The translations under genes were made by a program, and so were the position numbers. Positions 27,033-35,214 of a stretch of 64,000 nucleotides of DNA are shown in pieces. The DNA comes from Pedosphaera parvula Ellin514 (GTDB lineage Bacteria > Verrucomicrobiota > Verrucomicrobiia > Limisphaerales > Pedosphaeraceae): positions 1-64,000 of the forward strand of contig NZ_ABOX02000039.1 of the NCBI RefSeq assembly GCF_000172555.1, written 5' to 3'. Each line of letters opens with the position of its first letter. The stretch's first letter is position 1. The notes beneath the pieces were generated by a model that was not told the DNA's origin, searched no databases, and saw nothing but the letters and a program-made list of their open reading frames with translations.

Positions 27033-27762
27033 TGCCGATGGTGGGCTCATCGCTGACCACGACACCGGCTTTCAAACGGATGATGCGCTGGGCGCGGTTG
27101 GCCAGTTCGAGGTCATGCGTGACGAGGACGAGAGTGGTGCCGGAGTTGGCATTGAGGGCGAACAGGTTTTGGATCACCATTTGGCCGGTTTCAGCGTCGA
27201 GATTACCCGTCGGTTCGTCGGCGAAAAGTATCTTGGGTTTGTTGATGAATGCGCGGGCCAGGGCGACACGTTGTTGTTCGCCACCGGAGAGTTGAGTTGG
27301 ATAATGGGTAAGGCGTTCACCCAGGCCGACGCGGCGGAGGAGTTCGACGGCTTCGTCGCGGACATTTCTTTGGCCGCGCAGTTCCAGTGGAACCATGACA
27401 TTTTCGAGAGCGGTTAGTGTCGGGATGAGTTGGAAACTTTGGAAAACGAAACCGACGACTTCGTTGCGGACGCGGGCGCGTCCGTCTTCGTCGAGTTTGC
27501 TCAACTGCGTGCCGTCGAGGAGCACTTCGCCATCAGAAGGGCGGTCGAGACCGGCGCATAGACCGAGCAGCGTGGTTTTGCCACTACCGGAAGGGCCAAG
27601 AATGGCGCAGGTGGAACCGCGAGGGATGGAGAAATTGATGTCTTTGACGACCGTCAGCGTGCCGTTTCCTTCGGGATAACTTTTGGTTATATGCTGAACA
27701 TCCAATATGGCGCTCGAACTCACTGGCTTGTTATTCCATGAGAGGGGCGTCACGTCAAACAA
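27025..27762 (-). CDS. ybbA: ABC transporter ATP-binding protein (YbbA/LolD family)
   Basis: A complete 245-residue ABC ATPase with Walker A GPSGSGKTTL, a Q-loop in VGFVFQSFQLIPTLTALENV, the signature LSGGEQQRVALARA, Walker B ILFADEPTG followed by NLDAETG, and the H-loop LVTHD. Sequence and gene order place it in the MacB/LolD/YbbA group, which powers FtsX-type permeases in a mechanotransmission rather than a channel mode (family knowledge). Its last codons overlap the permease start (ATGACTGA), so the two subunits are translationally coupled. It is divergent from the esterase gene across a 66-bp spacer. Confidence 0.93.
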   Translation of the reverse strand: MFDVTPLSWNNKPVSSSAILDVQHITKSYPEGNGTLTVVKDINFSIPRGSTCAILGPSGSGKTTLLGLCAGLDRPSDGEVLLDGTQLSKLDEDGRARVRNEVVGFVFQSFQLIPTLTALENVMVPLELRGQRNVRDEAVELLRRVGLGERLTHYPTQLSGGEQQRVALARAFINKPKILFADEPTGNLDAETGQMVIQNLFALNANSGTTLVLVTHDLELANRAQRIIRLKAGVVVSDEPTIGND

Positions 27763-27828
27763 TGGTCATGTATTTTATACAAAACGGACTGCTGGCAAGA
27801 TTCAAGGATTGGAGCTTATATTGGGGTT

Positions 27829-28521
27829 ATGATTTTTTGGGAACGGGCATTGAGACGGAGCGCTTATCAGTTTCAACTGTGGGTTATGGCGGTCGTGCTT
27901 GCGGTTATTGGGCTGGCCGACGTGAAGGCTGCCAACGCTGCCGAGAAGGGCGCGGGCTCAACAGACAAAAAGACCATCATGATTCTGGGAGACAGTCTGG
28001 CGGCTGGGGCAGGCGTGGACCCGAGTGAAGCTTTTCCGGCGTTGTTGCAGAAAAAAGTCGATGAAGCTGGCTTGAATTACACGGTGGTCAATGCAGGCGT
28101 GAGCGGGGACACAACGGCGGGCGGGTTGCGCAGGATGGATTGGTTGTTGAAACGGAAAGTGGATGTGCTGGTGTTGGAATTAGGTGGCAACGATGGCCTG
28201 CGAGGGATTCCCGTCGCAGCGACGAGGACCAATCTTCAAACCATTATCGAAAAGGCGAAGAAGAAATATCCTGATGTGAAAATTATCGTGGCCGGGATGC
28301 AGATGCCGCCGAATATGGGAGAGGAATATAACAAGGCTTATCGAGAGACTTTTCCGGAAGTGGCAAAGGCGAACCATGCGGAGTTGATTCCATTTTTGCT
28401 GGAAGGAGTGGGAGGCAATCCAGAATTAAATCAGGCGGACCATATTCATCCGAATGTGGAGGGGCACAAGATTGTGGCGGAAAATGTGTGGAAGGTGTTA
28501 AGGCCGGTGTTGGAGAAGTGA
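27829..28521 (+). CDS. tesA: SGNH-hydrolase arylesterase / lysophospholipase (TesA type)
   Basis: A 230-residue exported esterase. Residues 1-37 form a signal peptide (VMAVVLAVIGLADVKAANA). The SGNH blocks are all present: nucleophile ILGDSLAAGAG, the oxyanion Gly in NAGVSGDTTAGG, the Asn block LELGGNDGLRG, and the catalytic pair in QADHIHPNVEGH. The family hydrolyses acyl esters, thioesters and lysophospholipids in the periplasm. It is divergent from ybbA/ybbP, the genes it commonly accompanies, so a link to lipid export or turnover is likely. The preceding TTGGGGTT is a poor ribosome site, and the exact start is uncertain. Confidence 0.9.
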   Translation: MIFWERALRRSAYQFQLWVMAVVLAVIGLADVKAANAAEKGAGSTDKKTIMILGDSLAAGAGVDPSEAFPALLQKKVDEAGLNYTVVNAGVSGDTTAGGLRRMDWLLKRKVDVLVLELGGNDGLRGIPVAATRTNLQTIIEKAKKKYPDVKIIVAGMQMPPNMGEEYNKAYRETFPEVAKANHAELIPFLLEGVGGNPELNQADHIHPNVEGHKIVAENVWKVLRPVLEK

Positions 28522-28584
28522 TGAACATGGCACCTGAAAGGTGAACGACAACACCTGGCAGATTGTCACAAGGCTACGATAGCA

Positions 28585-29139
28585 TTATTGCTCCCCGGTA
28601 TGGATTTGTAGGAAGTTTGCGGGGATGTGGTCAGCGAGCCAGACGCCGTTGGCGGAGACGAAGAATTGATGGCCTGAGCGATGCATCTGTCCGGCGAGAA
28701 CGCGAAAAACGAGCGGTCGACCATGGCGTTGGCCGACGCTGATGGCGGTGGAGAGCTCGGTGGAGAGGTGGACGTGATGACGGTTGCCTTTGATCAAGCC
28801 ATCCTGCTGAATGGAGGCGAGAAAACGATCGGCTGTGCCATGATATAAAATTTCAGGAGGCACGCTGGGTTCGTATTGCAATTCCACTTCGACGGAATGC
28901 CCCTGATTCGCGCGGATGCGTTTGCCGTCCTCACTGAAGGCGAAGCGCTTTTTGTCGTTGGTGGCGACTACCTGATTGAGTTCATCGCGGGAGAAAGGGA
29001 ATTGATGGGCAGTGCACGCGCGCAGAAGTTCATCGACATCCACCCAACCGGCGGAATCGAGTTGGATGCCGATTCTCCCGGGTTCATGTCGCAGCACGAG
29101 GCTGAGGAATTTACTAATTTTAACGGTTCGGCTACTCAT
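28585..29139 (-). CDS. kptA: RNA 2'-phosphotransferase, Tpt1/KptA family
   Basis: A full-length 184-residue KptA. The N-terminal winged-helix lobe starts with KISKFLSLVLRHEP, and the ART-like lobe contains RANQGHSVEVEL, ILYHGTADRF, the HHVHLS motif and RPLVFRVLAGQM. In eukaryotes the enzyme moves a splice-junction 2'-phosphate from tRNA to NAD, giving ADP-ribose 1'',2''-cyclic phosphate. Most bacteria lack such junctions and the bacterial role is open; some family members can also ADP-ribosylate 5'-phosphate nucleic-acid ends. It is the last gene of the NAD/ADP-ribose operon, 5 bp after the second ADP-ribosylglycohydrolase, which supports an NAD-linked role here. Confidence 0.94.
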   Translation of the reverse strand: MSSRTVKISKFLSLVLRHEPGRIGIQLDSAGWVDVDELLRACTAHQFPFSRDELNQVVATNDKKRFAFSEDGKRIRANQGHSVEVELQYEPSVPPEILYHGTADRFLASIQQDGLIKGNRHHVHLSTELSTAISVGQRHGRPLVFRVLAGQMHRSGHQFFVSANGVWLADHIPANFLQIHTGEQ

Positions 29140-29144
29140 AGGAA

Positions 29145-30200
29145 TTAATAGGGTGGTGCAAGGCGACGGAAGCCGTGATCCAGAACGATACCAAGAAAGA
29201 AAAAGTTTCTCGGGACTAATGCCGGCCAGAAGTAAGGGACGGGTTTGGAAATGATTCCTGATGCTTTTTGATCAGCAAGCCGTATGGCAACTCGTTCCAA
29301 GAAGGCAAGCGATCTAGGCCATTCCAAAACTCCTTTTCGCCAGGCGAGTGGAATCTCTTTGGCTCCAACAGTTGATCCCAAAAGTGCGCCGGTAATTGCA
29401 CCGACGGTGTCGGTATCGCCACCGCAGGCGATGACTGCCTTGAGGCCGGCTTCGAAATTGCCGTAATGACGCAGCCACGTGAAGATGGCCATGGGAACGG
29501 TGTGATAAACGTAGCCGGTGACGCCTTTGTTGAGGTTCAGTTTGAGGGCAAATTCACTGACAGAGAGGCCTGCGTGGTAGGCGGCATCCATTTTCTTTAG
29601 CAGGGCAGTCCATTCGGGATCATTGGACTCCTCCACGAGAAATCTCAAAACACCGGTTGGATCATTCGGATGTTGCATGTCCCACGCAACGACCTGGGCG
29701 ATGGCCAGAGCGCCGATCTCAGCACGGGGATCGGTGTGGGTTAATCGAGTGCAGGCGGATACGTAAGTGCGAAGCAGTTCAGGACGGTCATGAAAATAAG
29801 CGCCAAGAATTGCGGTGCGCATGGCCGGGCCATTGCCAGCCGAGAAAACTCCACTGCGATTTGATGGAAAGCCGAGCCAAAGATTGATGATGGAGCGGAG
29901 GGTTGCCAGGCCAATGCCTGCGGGAATGCCCAACAGCCAGAAACGAAGTTTCCAGGCGAGACTGCGTTGAAATCCGGCGGGATTCTCCGGGTGAGAGAGC
30001 AACGCTTGAGCGACGAAAAGAGTATGTTCAGTATCGTCGCTGATCATTCCATGATTGAAAATGAAATGATGGGCAAGGTCGCCCTGCCAACGTCGCTGTA
30101 TGCGCTCCGGCGACAAGCCTTCTGAGGGAAGACCCAAAACATCGCCAACGGCAGTTCCGATGAGAACGTCAGTCAGATGACTTTGGATATGGAGAGACAT
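29145..30200 (-). CDS. ADP-ribosylglycohydrolase (DraG/ARH-like), copy 2
   Basis: A 351-residue all-helical ADP-ribosylhydrolase. The metal-binding motifs are present: GTAVGDVLGLPSE near the N-terminus, MISDDTEHTL, and the C-terminal CGGDTDTVGAITGALLG. The family cleaves ADP-ribose from protein side chains or small ADP-ribosyl compounds with two Mg or Mn ions. Its start codon shares one base with the stop of the preceding paralogue (TAATG), so translation is coupled. Its central region differs clearly from that paralogue, so the two probably act on different substrates. The substrate cannot be told from sequence. Confidence 0.9.
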   Translation of the reverse strand: MSLHIQSHLTDVLIGTAVGDVLGLPSEGLSPERIQRRWQGDLAHHFIFNHGMISDDTEHTLFVAQALLSHPENPAGFQRSLAWKLRFWLLGIPAGIGLATLRSIINLWLGFPSNRSGVFSAGNGPAMRTAILGAYFHDRPELLRTYVSACTRLTHTDPRAEIGALAIAQVVAWDMQHPNDPTGVLRFLVEESNDPEWTALLKKMDAAYHAGLSVSEFALKLNLNKGVTGYVYHTVPMAIFTWLRHYGNFEAGLKAVIACGGDTDTVGAITGALLGSTVGAKEIPLAWRKGVLEWPRSLAFLERVAIRLADQKASGIISKPVPYFWPALVPRNFFFLGIVLDHGFRRLAPPY

Positions 30201-31165
30201 TAAGAACCCTTTTTTGTTTCACAGAGATCGGCGAATTCGTGATAGAGGCAGTCGAGATCACCTTTACGAGCGAGGATTTTGATCCAGTCTTCGCGGATGG
30301 CCCTCGAACCGTAGAAAACTCCGGCGAGACCGCCAGCGACGCAGCCTGTCGTATCGGTATCACCGCCGAGGTTCACCGCTTTTAGGACTGTTTCTGCAAA
30401 GGAGTTCGAAGTGAGCAGTGACCAAATGCTGGCTTCCAAGGTGTGCAGGACGTAGCCACTGGAAACAATGTCATCGCTATTTTTGACGTGGATATTTCCG
30501 CTAATCAGGCGTGAGAAGCGAGGTAGCTGCGCGGCGAACAGTGGCTCTTTTTGATAATGTGAATTGAACTCCTCGACAGTTTGCAGATAAGCATCGAGAG
30601 GCGTAAAGCCCTTCAAAAGTTTTGCAACCAACATACAATAGAATCCGCAGGCCATTTGGGAGCGCGGATGTCCGTGAGTAATGGCGGATGCCCGATGAAC
30701 ATGGTCCAGCAGGAGATCAACTGGTTCTGATGCGAATAATAATGCCAATGGCAGAATGCGCATCAGCGAGCCATTGCCGTTACTATGTTCGTCCCTGCTG
30801 CCTGCTTCCTCCGCTTTGGTGCCTTTGGCGACCCGCGAGAGAGCGTCCATGGTTGTCAAACCTATATCAAAGACGTCACCCCACGGAGTCCAGCGATTCT
30901 GCTGAAGCCAATCGACGAAACGCTGGCCCATATCGTCAGTATTGAAGCCGTAGAGAAGACTTTCGATGGCGCAGAGAGTCAGAGAGGTGTCGTCGGACCA
31001 GGTTCCGGCTGGTTGATGATGCGAGCCGTGGCCGCGCATGCCGGTGATGGGATCGCTGCTGAGAACAAAGCGATTTTTAAATTCGACCGGAACACCCAGA
31101 GCATCACCCACAGATGCGCCCCAAAGGCCGCCGAGAATGCGATCACGTGTCGAGAGCGGTTTCAT
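30200..31165 (-). CDS. ADP-ribosylglycohydrolase (DraG/ARH-like), copy 1
   Basis: A 321-residue DraG-like hydrolase starting MKPLSTRDRILGG. Motifs: GASVGDALGVPVEF, TWSDDTSLTLC, the HPRSQMACG helix, and VNLGGDTDTTGCVAGGLAG. These supply the carboxylates that bind two metal ions in this family. The frame is open 40 codons further upstream, but the start at 31165 fits best. It overlaps the upstream stop as ATGA, an AGGAGG lies 11 bases before it, and the GGLWGASVGDA motif then sits at the usual distance from the N-terminus. It is translationally coupled to both neighbours in the NAD/ADP-ribose operon. Confidence 0.92.
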   Translation of the reverse strand: MKPLSTRDRILGGLWGASVGDALGVPVEFKNRFVLSSDPITGMRGHGSHHQPAGTWSDDTSLTLCAIESLLYGFNTDDMGQRFVDWLQQNRWTPWGDVFDIGLTTMDALSRVAKGTKAEEAGSRDEHSNGNGSLMRILPLALLFASEPVDLLLDHVHRASAITHGHPRSQMACGFYCMLVAKLLKGFTPLDAYLQTVEEFNSHYQKEPLFAAQLPRFSRLISGNIHVKNSDDIVSSGYVLHTLEASIWSLLTSNSFAETVLKAVNLGGDTDTTGCVAGGLAGVFYGSRAIREDWIKILARKGDLDCLYHEFADLCETKKGS

Positions 31166-31734
31166 TTCAGTTCGATCCTCCTGGCGAATAAGTAAACCAG
31201 TTCGAGAGCGTACGAACCTATCCCGAACACAAACAGAAGTGTGGTCAGGAAAAGATTTAAAAAGGTGGGCAGACTCTGCTGACAATGAAAAGCAATGCTG
31301 GCCGCAATCACGAAAGCGGCCAGAAACATTGCTATCATGAAAAGAAAGCAGACGAGAGAAATCGTTCCTGAAAGGGTTCCTACTTCAAAATCGCGAGCTC
31401 CAGAACGTGCGATGCTGCCGGCCAGCCAAAGGTAAACTGAAGTTAAAATGCCCAGAAGCGTCCAGTAACCTGCCACGAATGCCACAGAAAGGTTTACCAT
31501 CGACAAGGTCAGAAAAATCAGGCCGAGGTATTGATATAGAGAGGCATAGAAACGAAACCCAGCAGCTATGATGCTTCGTTCTTCAGAGCGATTTATTTTC
31601 AGCAAATTGGGTTTTTGGTGCAGAGCCAGAAGGCCTTTCCACCACAGTTCCATGATTCCACGTGCGCGAAAAGCAGTACGGACTTCGGGCGAAGCACAAA
31701 CGACGTTGGCAAACAAGCGAATCCTGGATTTCAT
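31162..31734 (-). CDS. unknown four-helix membrane protein in NAD/ADP-ribose operon
   Basis: A 190-residue protein that I do not recognise. A basic cytoplasmic-looking N-terminus of ~55 residues (MKSRIRLFANVVCASPEVRT) precedes four hydrophobic segments at about 60-80, 83-105, 120-145 and 155-180. It ends with FARRIELK. The start overlaps the stop of the upstream membrane-protein gene as ATGA, and its own stop overlaps the first DraG-like gene as ATGA, so all three are made together. The context suggests a membrane component of the NAD/ADP-ribose system, but no function can be inferred from the sequence. Confidence 0.8.
   Translation of the reverse strand: MKSRIRLFANVVCASPEVRTAFRARGIMELWWKGLLALHQKPNLLKINRSEERSIIAAGFRFYASLYQYLGLIFLTLSMVNLSVAFVAGYWTLLGILTSVYLWLAGSIARSGARDFEVGTLSGTISLVCFLFMIAMFLAAFVIAASIAFHCQQSLPTFLNLFLTTLLFVFGIGSYALELVYLFARRIELK
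31177..31182 (-). promoter_or_regulatory. Shine-Dalgarno site deciding the DraG copy 1 start
   Basis: AGGAGG on the minus strand, 11 bases before the ATG at 31165 and inside the end of the preceding membrane-protein gene. It supports the shorter start for the ADP-ribosylglycohydrolase over the upstream in-frame Met. Confidence 0.6.
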
Positions 31735-32135
31735 GGCACTTCTCCTCTCAGGTATTCAGGGAGGCGAGGATTTAGGCGGGCTGCAAATATACCGTGGTAG
31801 CGAGGGGTTTTCATTTCCGCAAGGATGACGATGATAGTAACAGGGATTTGAGTAAGCAGGACCGTGTTCCATTCCAGTTTGTCCAATAAACTACAGGTGA
31901 CCACGTTGACGATAAACAAACCTGCCCAGGCCAGCTCGAAACGTGGACGTACGCGGAACACGTTGCAGAAAAGGAAAAAGTGACAGGCGACAATCGGAAG
32001 AATCCATGCATGTGGACTGCCAGCCAACTTCAAGAGAGACGTCACAGCAATAAAAACCAAAATTATTCCCGCATCGGTTGCTGAGAAACGAAAGCCAAAC
32101 GTGCGGACCTTTGGTTGAGTGGCGGTGCTAGACAT
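31731..32135 (-). CDS. unknown small membrane protein in NAD/ADP-ribose operon
   Basis: A 134-residue protein starting MSSTATQPKVRTFGF, with about four hydrophobic segments (AGIILVFIAVTSLLKLAG, WILPIVACHFFLFCNVF, FELAWAGLFIVNVVTC, TVLLTQIPVTIIVILAE). It ends in YHGIFAARLNPRLPEYLRG. The start is placed at 32135 because it overlaps the upstream stop by 8 bp; a Met 19 codons earlier would run deep into the upstream gene. The stop overlaps the next membrane-protein start as ATGA. I know no family for it. The tight coupling with a second membrane protein suggests the two form a complex (inference). Confidence 0.75.
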   Translation of the reverse strand: MSSTATQPKVRTFGFRFSATDAGIILVFIAVTSLLKLAGSPHAWILPIVACHFFLFCNVFRVRPRFELAWAGLFIVNVVTCSLLDKLEWNTVLLTQIPVTIIVILAEMKTPRYHGIFAARLNPRLPEYLRGEVP

Positions 32136-33030
32136 GGAAGTGAACCTTCGTGATTTGGTTTGTGTCGTTGAGCCAGACGGTGAGATCGCCAAAAGAAGTG
32201 CTGAAGTTACGAGTGCGAAGATCGCGGCAGAGCAGGCGTTTACCTGTGCCTTCGGTGGCCACGTCCACCACGTGGTAAGCAGGGGACAGTTCCTGCATCA
32301 TCTTAAATTCAGGCAATTGAGCCAGCATAGACTTGAAGGTGGCATCGTGAATGGGAACAGAGGGCTTCGGCTGAGTCGCACCCGTGAACGCGTTCAAATG
32401 GAATAACGATGCTTGGACTCCTTCAATTTTCGCTCCCAGAAACTTCCATGGAATGAACGCGGAGGGTAACAGAGAAATTGTTCCAGCAGGCGCAAGGCGA
32501 CCGGCACGATTTCTCAAGGCGCCTTTGACCAGCCAATAAACAATGAGGAAGATGCCACAAGCCAATGAGGCACGGTAGTTCTCGAGCTGTCCTTGATTCC
32601 AGTTCCATAGGATGACGGCTGTTGTGAGCAAGGTGACAATGAGGACAGTGGCATCAATGAAAAAGACCCATTCGAGGCAGAAGCGTCGGTGGGAAAATGG
32701 CTTCAATAACGCGATGCCCAGGGTGTTGCTGTAGTCCAGGAGAATGTGGCCGAGCATGCCAACGAATATGCCCATCCCTAGTTGCACTCCGTTCCAACCG
32801 ACGGAAGCAGAGCAAACTGCCAGGATTGCACTCAGTCCGAGTGCGAGGGGCATGGAATGAGTCCACGTTTGATGCCACTTAAGGAAGGCGCGCTTGCCGA
32901 AAACACGACTGAATGTATCCAGGTCCGGCAGCACAGAACCAAGGACGATTCCACCCGCCAGCTCCGGGCTATTCGCAGCAAAGGGACTTGCTGCGATAAA
33001 GCCGATGGCCGCATGGGTGAGGATGTCCAT
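32128..33030 (-). CDS. membrane-bound metal-dependent hydrolase, DUF457/YdjM-like
   Basis: A 300-residue protein. The N-terminal half matches the YdjM/DUF457 family: MDILTHAAIGFI, a conserved LPDLDTFS, WHQTWTHS, then GHILLDYSNTLG. These His and Asp residues look like a metal site in the membrane. Several hydrophobic segments lie between residues 10 and 185. The C-terminal ~115 residues form a soluble domain ending in NQITKVHFHV. Members of the family are annotated as membrane hydrolases of unknown substrate, several of them SOS-linked. It lies 6 bp after the Nudix gene in the NAD/ADP-ribose operon and overlaps the next gene by 8 bp. Confidence 0.8.
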   Translation of the reverse strand: MDILTHAAIGFIAASPFAANSPELAGGIVLGSVLPDLDTFSRVFGKRAFLKWHQTWTHSMPLALGLSAILAVCSASVGWNGVQLGMGIFVGMLGHILLDYSNTLGIALLKPFSHRRFCLEWVFFIDATVLIVTLLTTAVILWNWNQGQLENYRASLACGIFLIVYWLVKGALRNRAGRLAPAGTISLLPSAFIPWKFLGAKIEGVQASLFHLNAFTGATQPKPSVPIHDATFKSMLAQLPEFKMMQELSPAYHVVDVATEGTGKRLLCRDLRTRNFSTSFGDLTVWLNDTNQITKVHFHV

Positions 33031-33036
33031 AGAACA

Positions 33037-33570
33037 TTACATCGTTGGTTGGTGGGCGAAATAAAGGCCGGCGTAAACTTTGGGATCTATCATGAGACCT
33101 TGAGCGGCTTTTTGATTGAGCCAGGCTGGGACGTCTTTCAATGGAACCTGGTGAACGGTAATGTTTTCATGTTCATCGCCGCCGCCGGAGTTAACGCAAC
33201 GGAGATGGGTGGCGAGCATGAAGGTGACGATTTCGGTGGCAAGACCTGCGGAGGGTGGGCCGGTGGTGAGGAAGGTCATGTTTTTGGCTTCGTAGCCCGT
33301 TTCCTCGAGCAACTCGCGATGGGCGGCAGTGGCAAGTGCTTCCTGTTCGTGTCCGGCTAAATCACCGGCGATGCCCGCAGGCAGTTCGATGACATTGGCA
33401 TTGACTGGCAACCGGAATTGTTCGGTGAGGAGCAGGTTGCCTTCCGGAGTGATGGCGACAATAACAACGGCACCACTGCCTTTAACGCGGTCGGCGAATT
33501 CCCAATGGCCGATGCGGAAGAGCCGGACGTGTTTGCCTTCGTACAGAAGTTCCCTTTTTGCATCATCCAT
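33037..33570 (-). CDS. Nudix hydrolase, probable ADP-ribose pyrophosphatase
   Basis: A 177-residue Nudix protein with a strong core HRELLEETGY and the upstream ELPAGIAGD typical of the ADP-ribose pyrophosphatase group. The expected reaction is ADP-ribose + H2O to AMP + ribose 5-phosphate. The loop between the PAG glycine and the first helix Glu is about five residues longer than the classical G-x5-E spacing. The helix residues that bind Mg are intact. Gene order (PARG-like, nicotinamidase and DraG-like neighbours) supports ADP-ribose as substrate over other nucleoside diphosphates. The gaps to its neighbours are 5 and 6 bp. Confidence 0.88.
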   Translation of the reverse strand: MDDAKRELLYEGKHVRLFRIGHWEFADRVKGSGAVVIVAITPEGNLLLTEQFRLPVNANVIELPAGIAGDLAGHEQEALATAAHRELLEETGYEAKNMTFLTTGPPSAGLATEIVTFMLATHLRCVNSGGGDEHENITVHQVPLKDVPAWLNQKAAQGLMIDPKVYAGLYFAHQPTM

Positions 33571-33575
33571 AAGAT

Positions 33576-34202
33576 CTATTTTTTCTTTGGTGGATTGAGC
33601 ACGACGCTGGTTTTGGTGATCTCGACACCGGCTTTGCGCATTTCTTCGATGGCGCTTTTGGAATCAGTTTCGTTGACTCCACGGCAGGCGTCTTCGATGA
33701 GGTGAGTTTTGAAGCCGAGGGCGACGGCGTCGAGGGCAGTGGCTTTGACGCAGTAATCGGTTGCCAGGCCGAGGATGTAGACTTCCTTGACCTTTTTCTC
33801 TTTGAGATATTCACCGAGGCCGGTGGAACGTTGATGGTCGTTGTCGAAAAAGCCGCTATGGCTGTCAATTTCCACATCGACGCCCTTTTTGAAAACCTTA
33901 TTGACCTTGTTCATCATGAGCCCGGTGGTGATTTCAGCGCCGCGGGTGTTTTGAACGCAATGCACAGGCCAGAGTTTTTGCTGACGCTTTTTAAGTACCA
34001 CAGTTTCACCTGGTGTTCTGCCCGGATGATTAACGGCAAAGCTGCTGTGATTGATTGGGTGCCAGTCCTGCGTGGCCAGAATGAGCTTGAACGAGCTTTG
34101 GAGTTTGTTCGCCAAGGGGAGAACTGTGTCCCCATGGGGGACAGCCAGAGCGCCGCCGGGGAGGAAATCATTTTGTAAGTCGACTAGAATAAGTGCTTTC
34201 AT
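33576..34202 (-). CDS. pncA: nicotinamidase (isochorismatase-like fold)
   Basis: A 208-residue nicotinamidase that converts nicotinamide to nicotinate and ammonia. The catalytic Asp is in LILVDLQNDFLPGGAL. The metal site is in ATQDWHPINHSSF. The nucleophilic Cys lies in LGLATDYCVKATALDA, next to the conserved cis-peptide region. The WPVHC motif is also typical of PncA. Within this operon it would recycle the nicotinamide released when NAD is used for ADP-ribosylation. No nicotinate phosphoribosyltransferase (PncB) is seen in the window, so the next salvage step must be encoded elsewhere. Confidence 0.94.
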   Translation of the reverse strand: MKALILVDLQNDFLPGGALAVPHGDTVLPLANKLQSSFKLILATQDWHPINHSSFAVNHPGRTPGETVVLKKRQQKLWPVHCVQNTRGAEITTGLMMNKVNKVFKKGVDVEIDSHSGFFDNDHQRSTGLGEYLKEKKVKEVYILGLATDYCVKATALDAVALGFKTHLIEDACRGVNETDSKSAIEEMRKAGVEITKTSVVLNPPKKK

Positions 34203-34235
34203 AATTATTTTTTAAATTCGTAAGTTGAGTCAGAC

Positions 34236-35183
34236 TCAACATGGTATGTCCGTCCAAAGTCTGGTTTTTTGCTGCATGGCGCGGAACTTCTCGATGGCCA
34301 ATGACAGTTCATGGTAGGCGACGGTATCCCTGATATCATTGAGATAAAGGTTGCGCCGGGCCACGTTTTCCAATCGAAAACTCCAATAAAGACCCATGAG
34401 AGGATTGATAAACAGCGTCGATCCCGCGGTGCGCTTCGTCGAATGAAAATCTCCAAAATTTCCATTGATGGCGGAAATGATGCTGCTGTTTACGATGCTG
34501 GGTTGGCGCGGCATGCGGGCGGAAACGAACTCGCACGCTTCCTCATATAACCCGAACTCCTCCATTTCGCGGGTGACACTCCATGTTCCAAGATACCCAC
34601 CTTCGGCTATGAGTGCCGCAACATTTTCCAAAAAGTGAGCATGACAAATGCCGTGAAAAAAATCGATGCCAAAGCCGAGGCATACAAGCAGCTTGCGTTC
34701 GGGACCCTCGACGCAGTGCGCTGCCGACAGGCTAGCCATGTCTTCCTCAGGGGTGCCCAAGCTGGCTTCGTCGCCACGCATCAGGCTGTCTGTGCCCCCG
34801 TCTGTCAAAATCAACGTATCGGGACGAAGCGTCTGAACAAGCCAGTTGTAAGCTTCTTGAACCGGGCGGGCACCTGCCTGGCTGATGGCATAGATTGGTG
34901 TTTCGCCGAACCGATTAGAAAGCCACTGCGAGAGGTAGACTTCAGGGAAGTAACTCGCAGGACCGGAGGTTCCAGGGGTCACCTTAAGCAGAGACGGGAT
35001 CGGACGTTCGCCCTCACAAAAATCGATCCTGGAGAAAGACAGATTGGCCAAATGAACCGTTTTACCCGCTTTCCGCAGTGCGAAATAAAGTGGAAGGCCG
35101 GAGAAAATATCAAAGCCTCCGCCAGCCCCAACGATTAAAACGTTTTGGGCTTTCTCGATCTCGTTGAAAAAGGCGAGTTTCAT
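34236..35183 (-). CDS. DUF1152 family protein
   Basis: About 315 residues, matching the DUF1152 pattern as I recall it: VLIVGAGGGFDIFSGLPLYFAL near the N-terminus, VHLANLSFSRID, then LILTDGGTDSLMRGDE and LGFGIDFFHGICHAHFLEN. The Gly-rich first strand suggests a nucleotide-binding, Rossmann-like fold, and the DGGTDSLMRGDE segment carries the likely acidic site residues. The reaction is unknown to me. It sits between nicotinamidase and the PARG-like gene with short gaps, so a role in NAD or ADP-ribose chemistry is likely. The Met at 35183 puts the AGGG strand close to the N-terminus; a Met three codons earlier is possible. Confidence 0.82.
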   Translation of the reverse strand: MKLAFFNEIEKAQNVLIVGAGGGFDIFSGLPLYFALRKAGKTVHLANLSFSRIDFCEGERPIPSLLKVTPGTSGPASYFPEVYLSQWLSNRFGETPIYAISQAGARPVQEAYNWLVQTLRPDTLILTDGGTDSLMRGDEASLGTPEEDMASLSAAHCVEGPERKLLVCLGFGIDFFHGICHAHFLENVAALIAEGGYLGTWSVTREMEEFGLYEEACEFVSARMPRQPSIVNSSIISAINGNFGDFHSTKRTAGSTLFINPLMGLYWSFRLENVARRNLYLNDIRDTVAYHELSLAIEKFRAMQQKTRLWTDIPC

Positions 35184-35214
35184 TATTGCCAACAGTTCAA
35201 GTTATTCAATGTGG

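Noticed and set aside
28531-28543. CACCT-GAA-AGGTG hairpin between tesA and kptA
   Set aside because: Only a 5-bp stem without a T-run; too weak to call a terminator for the convergent genes.
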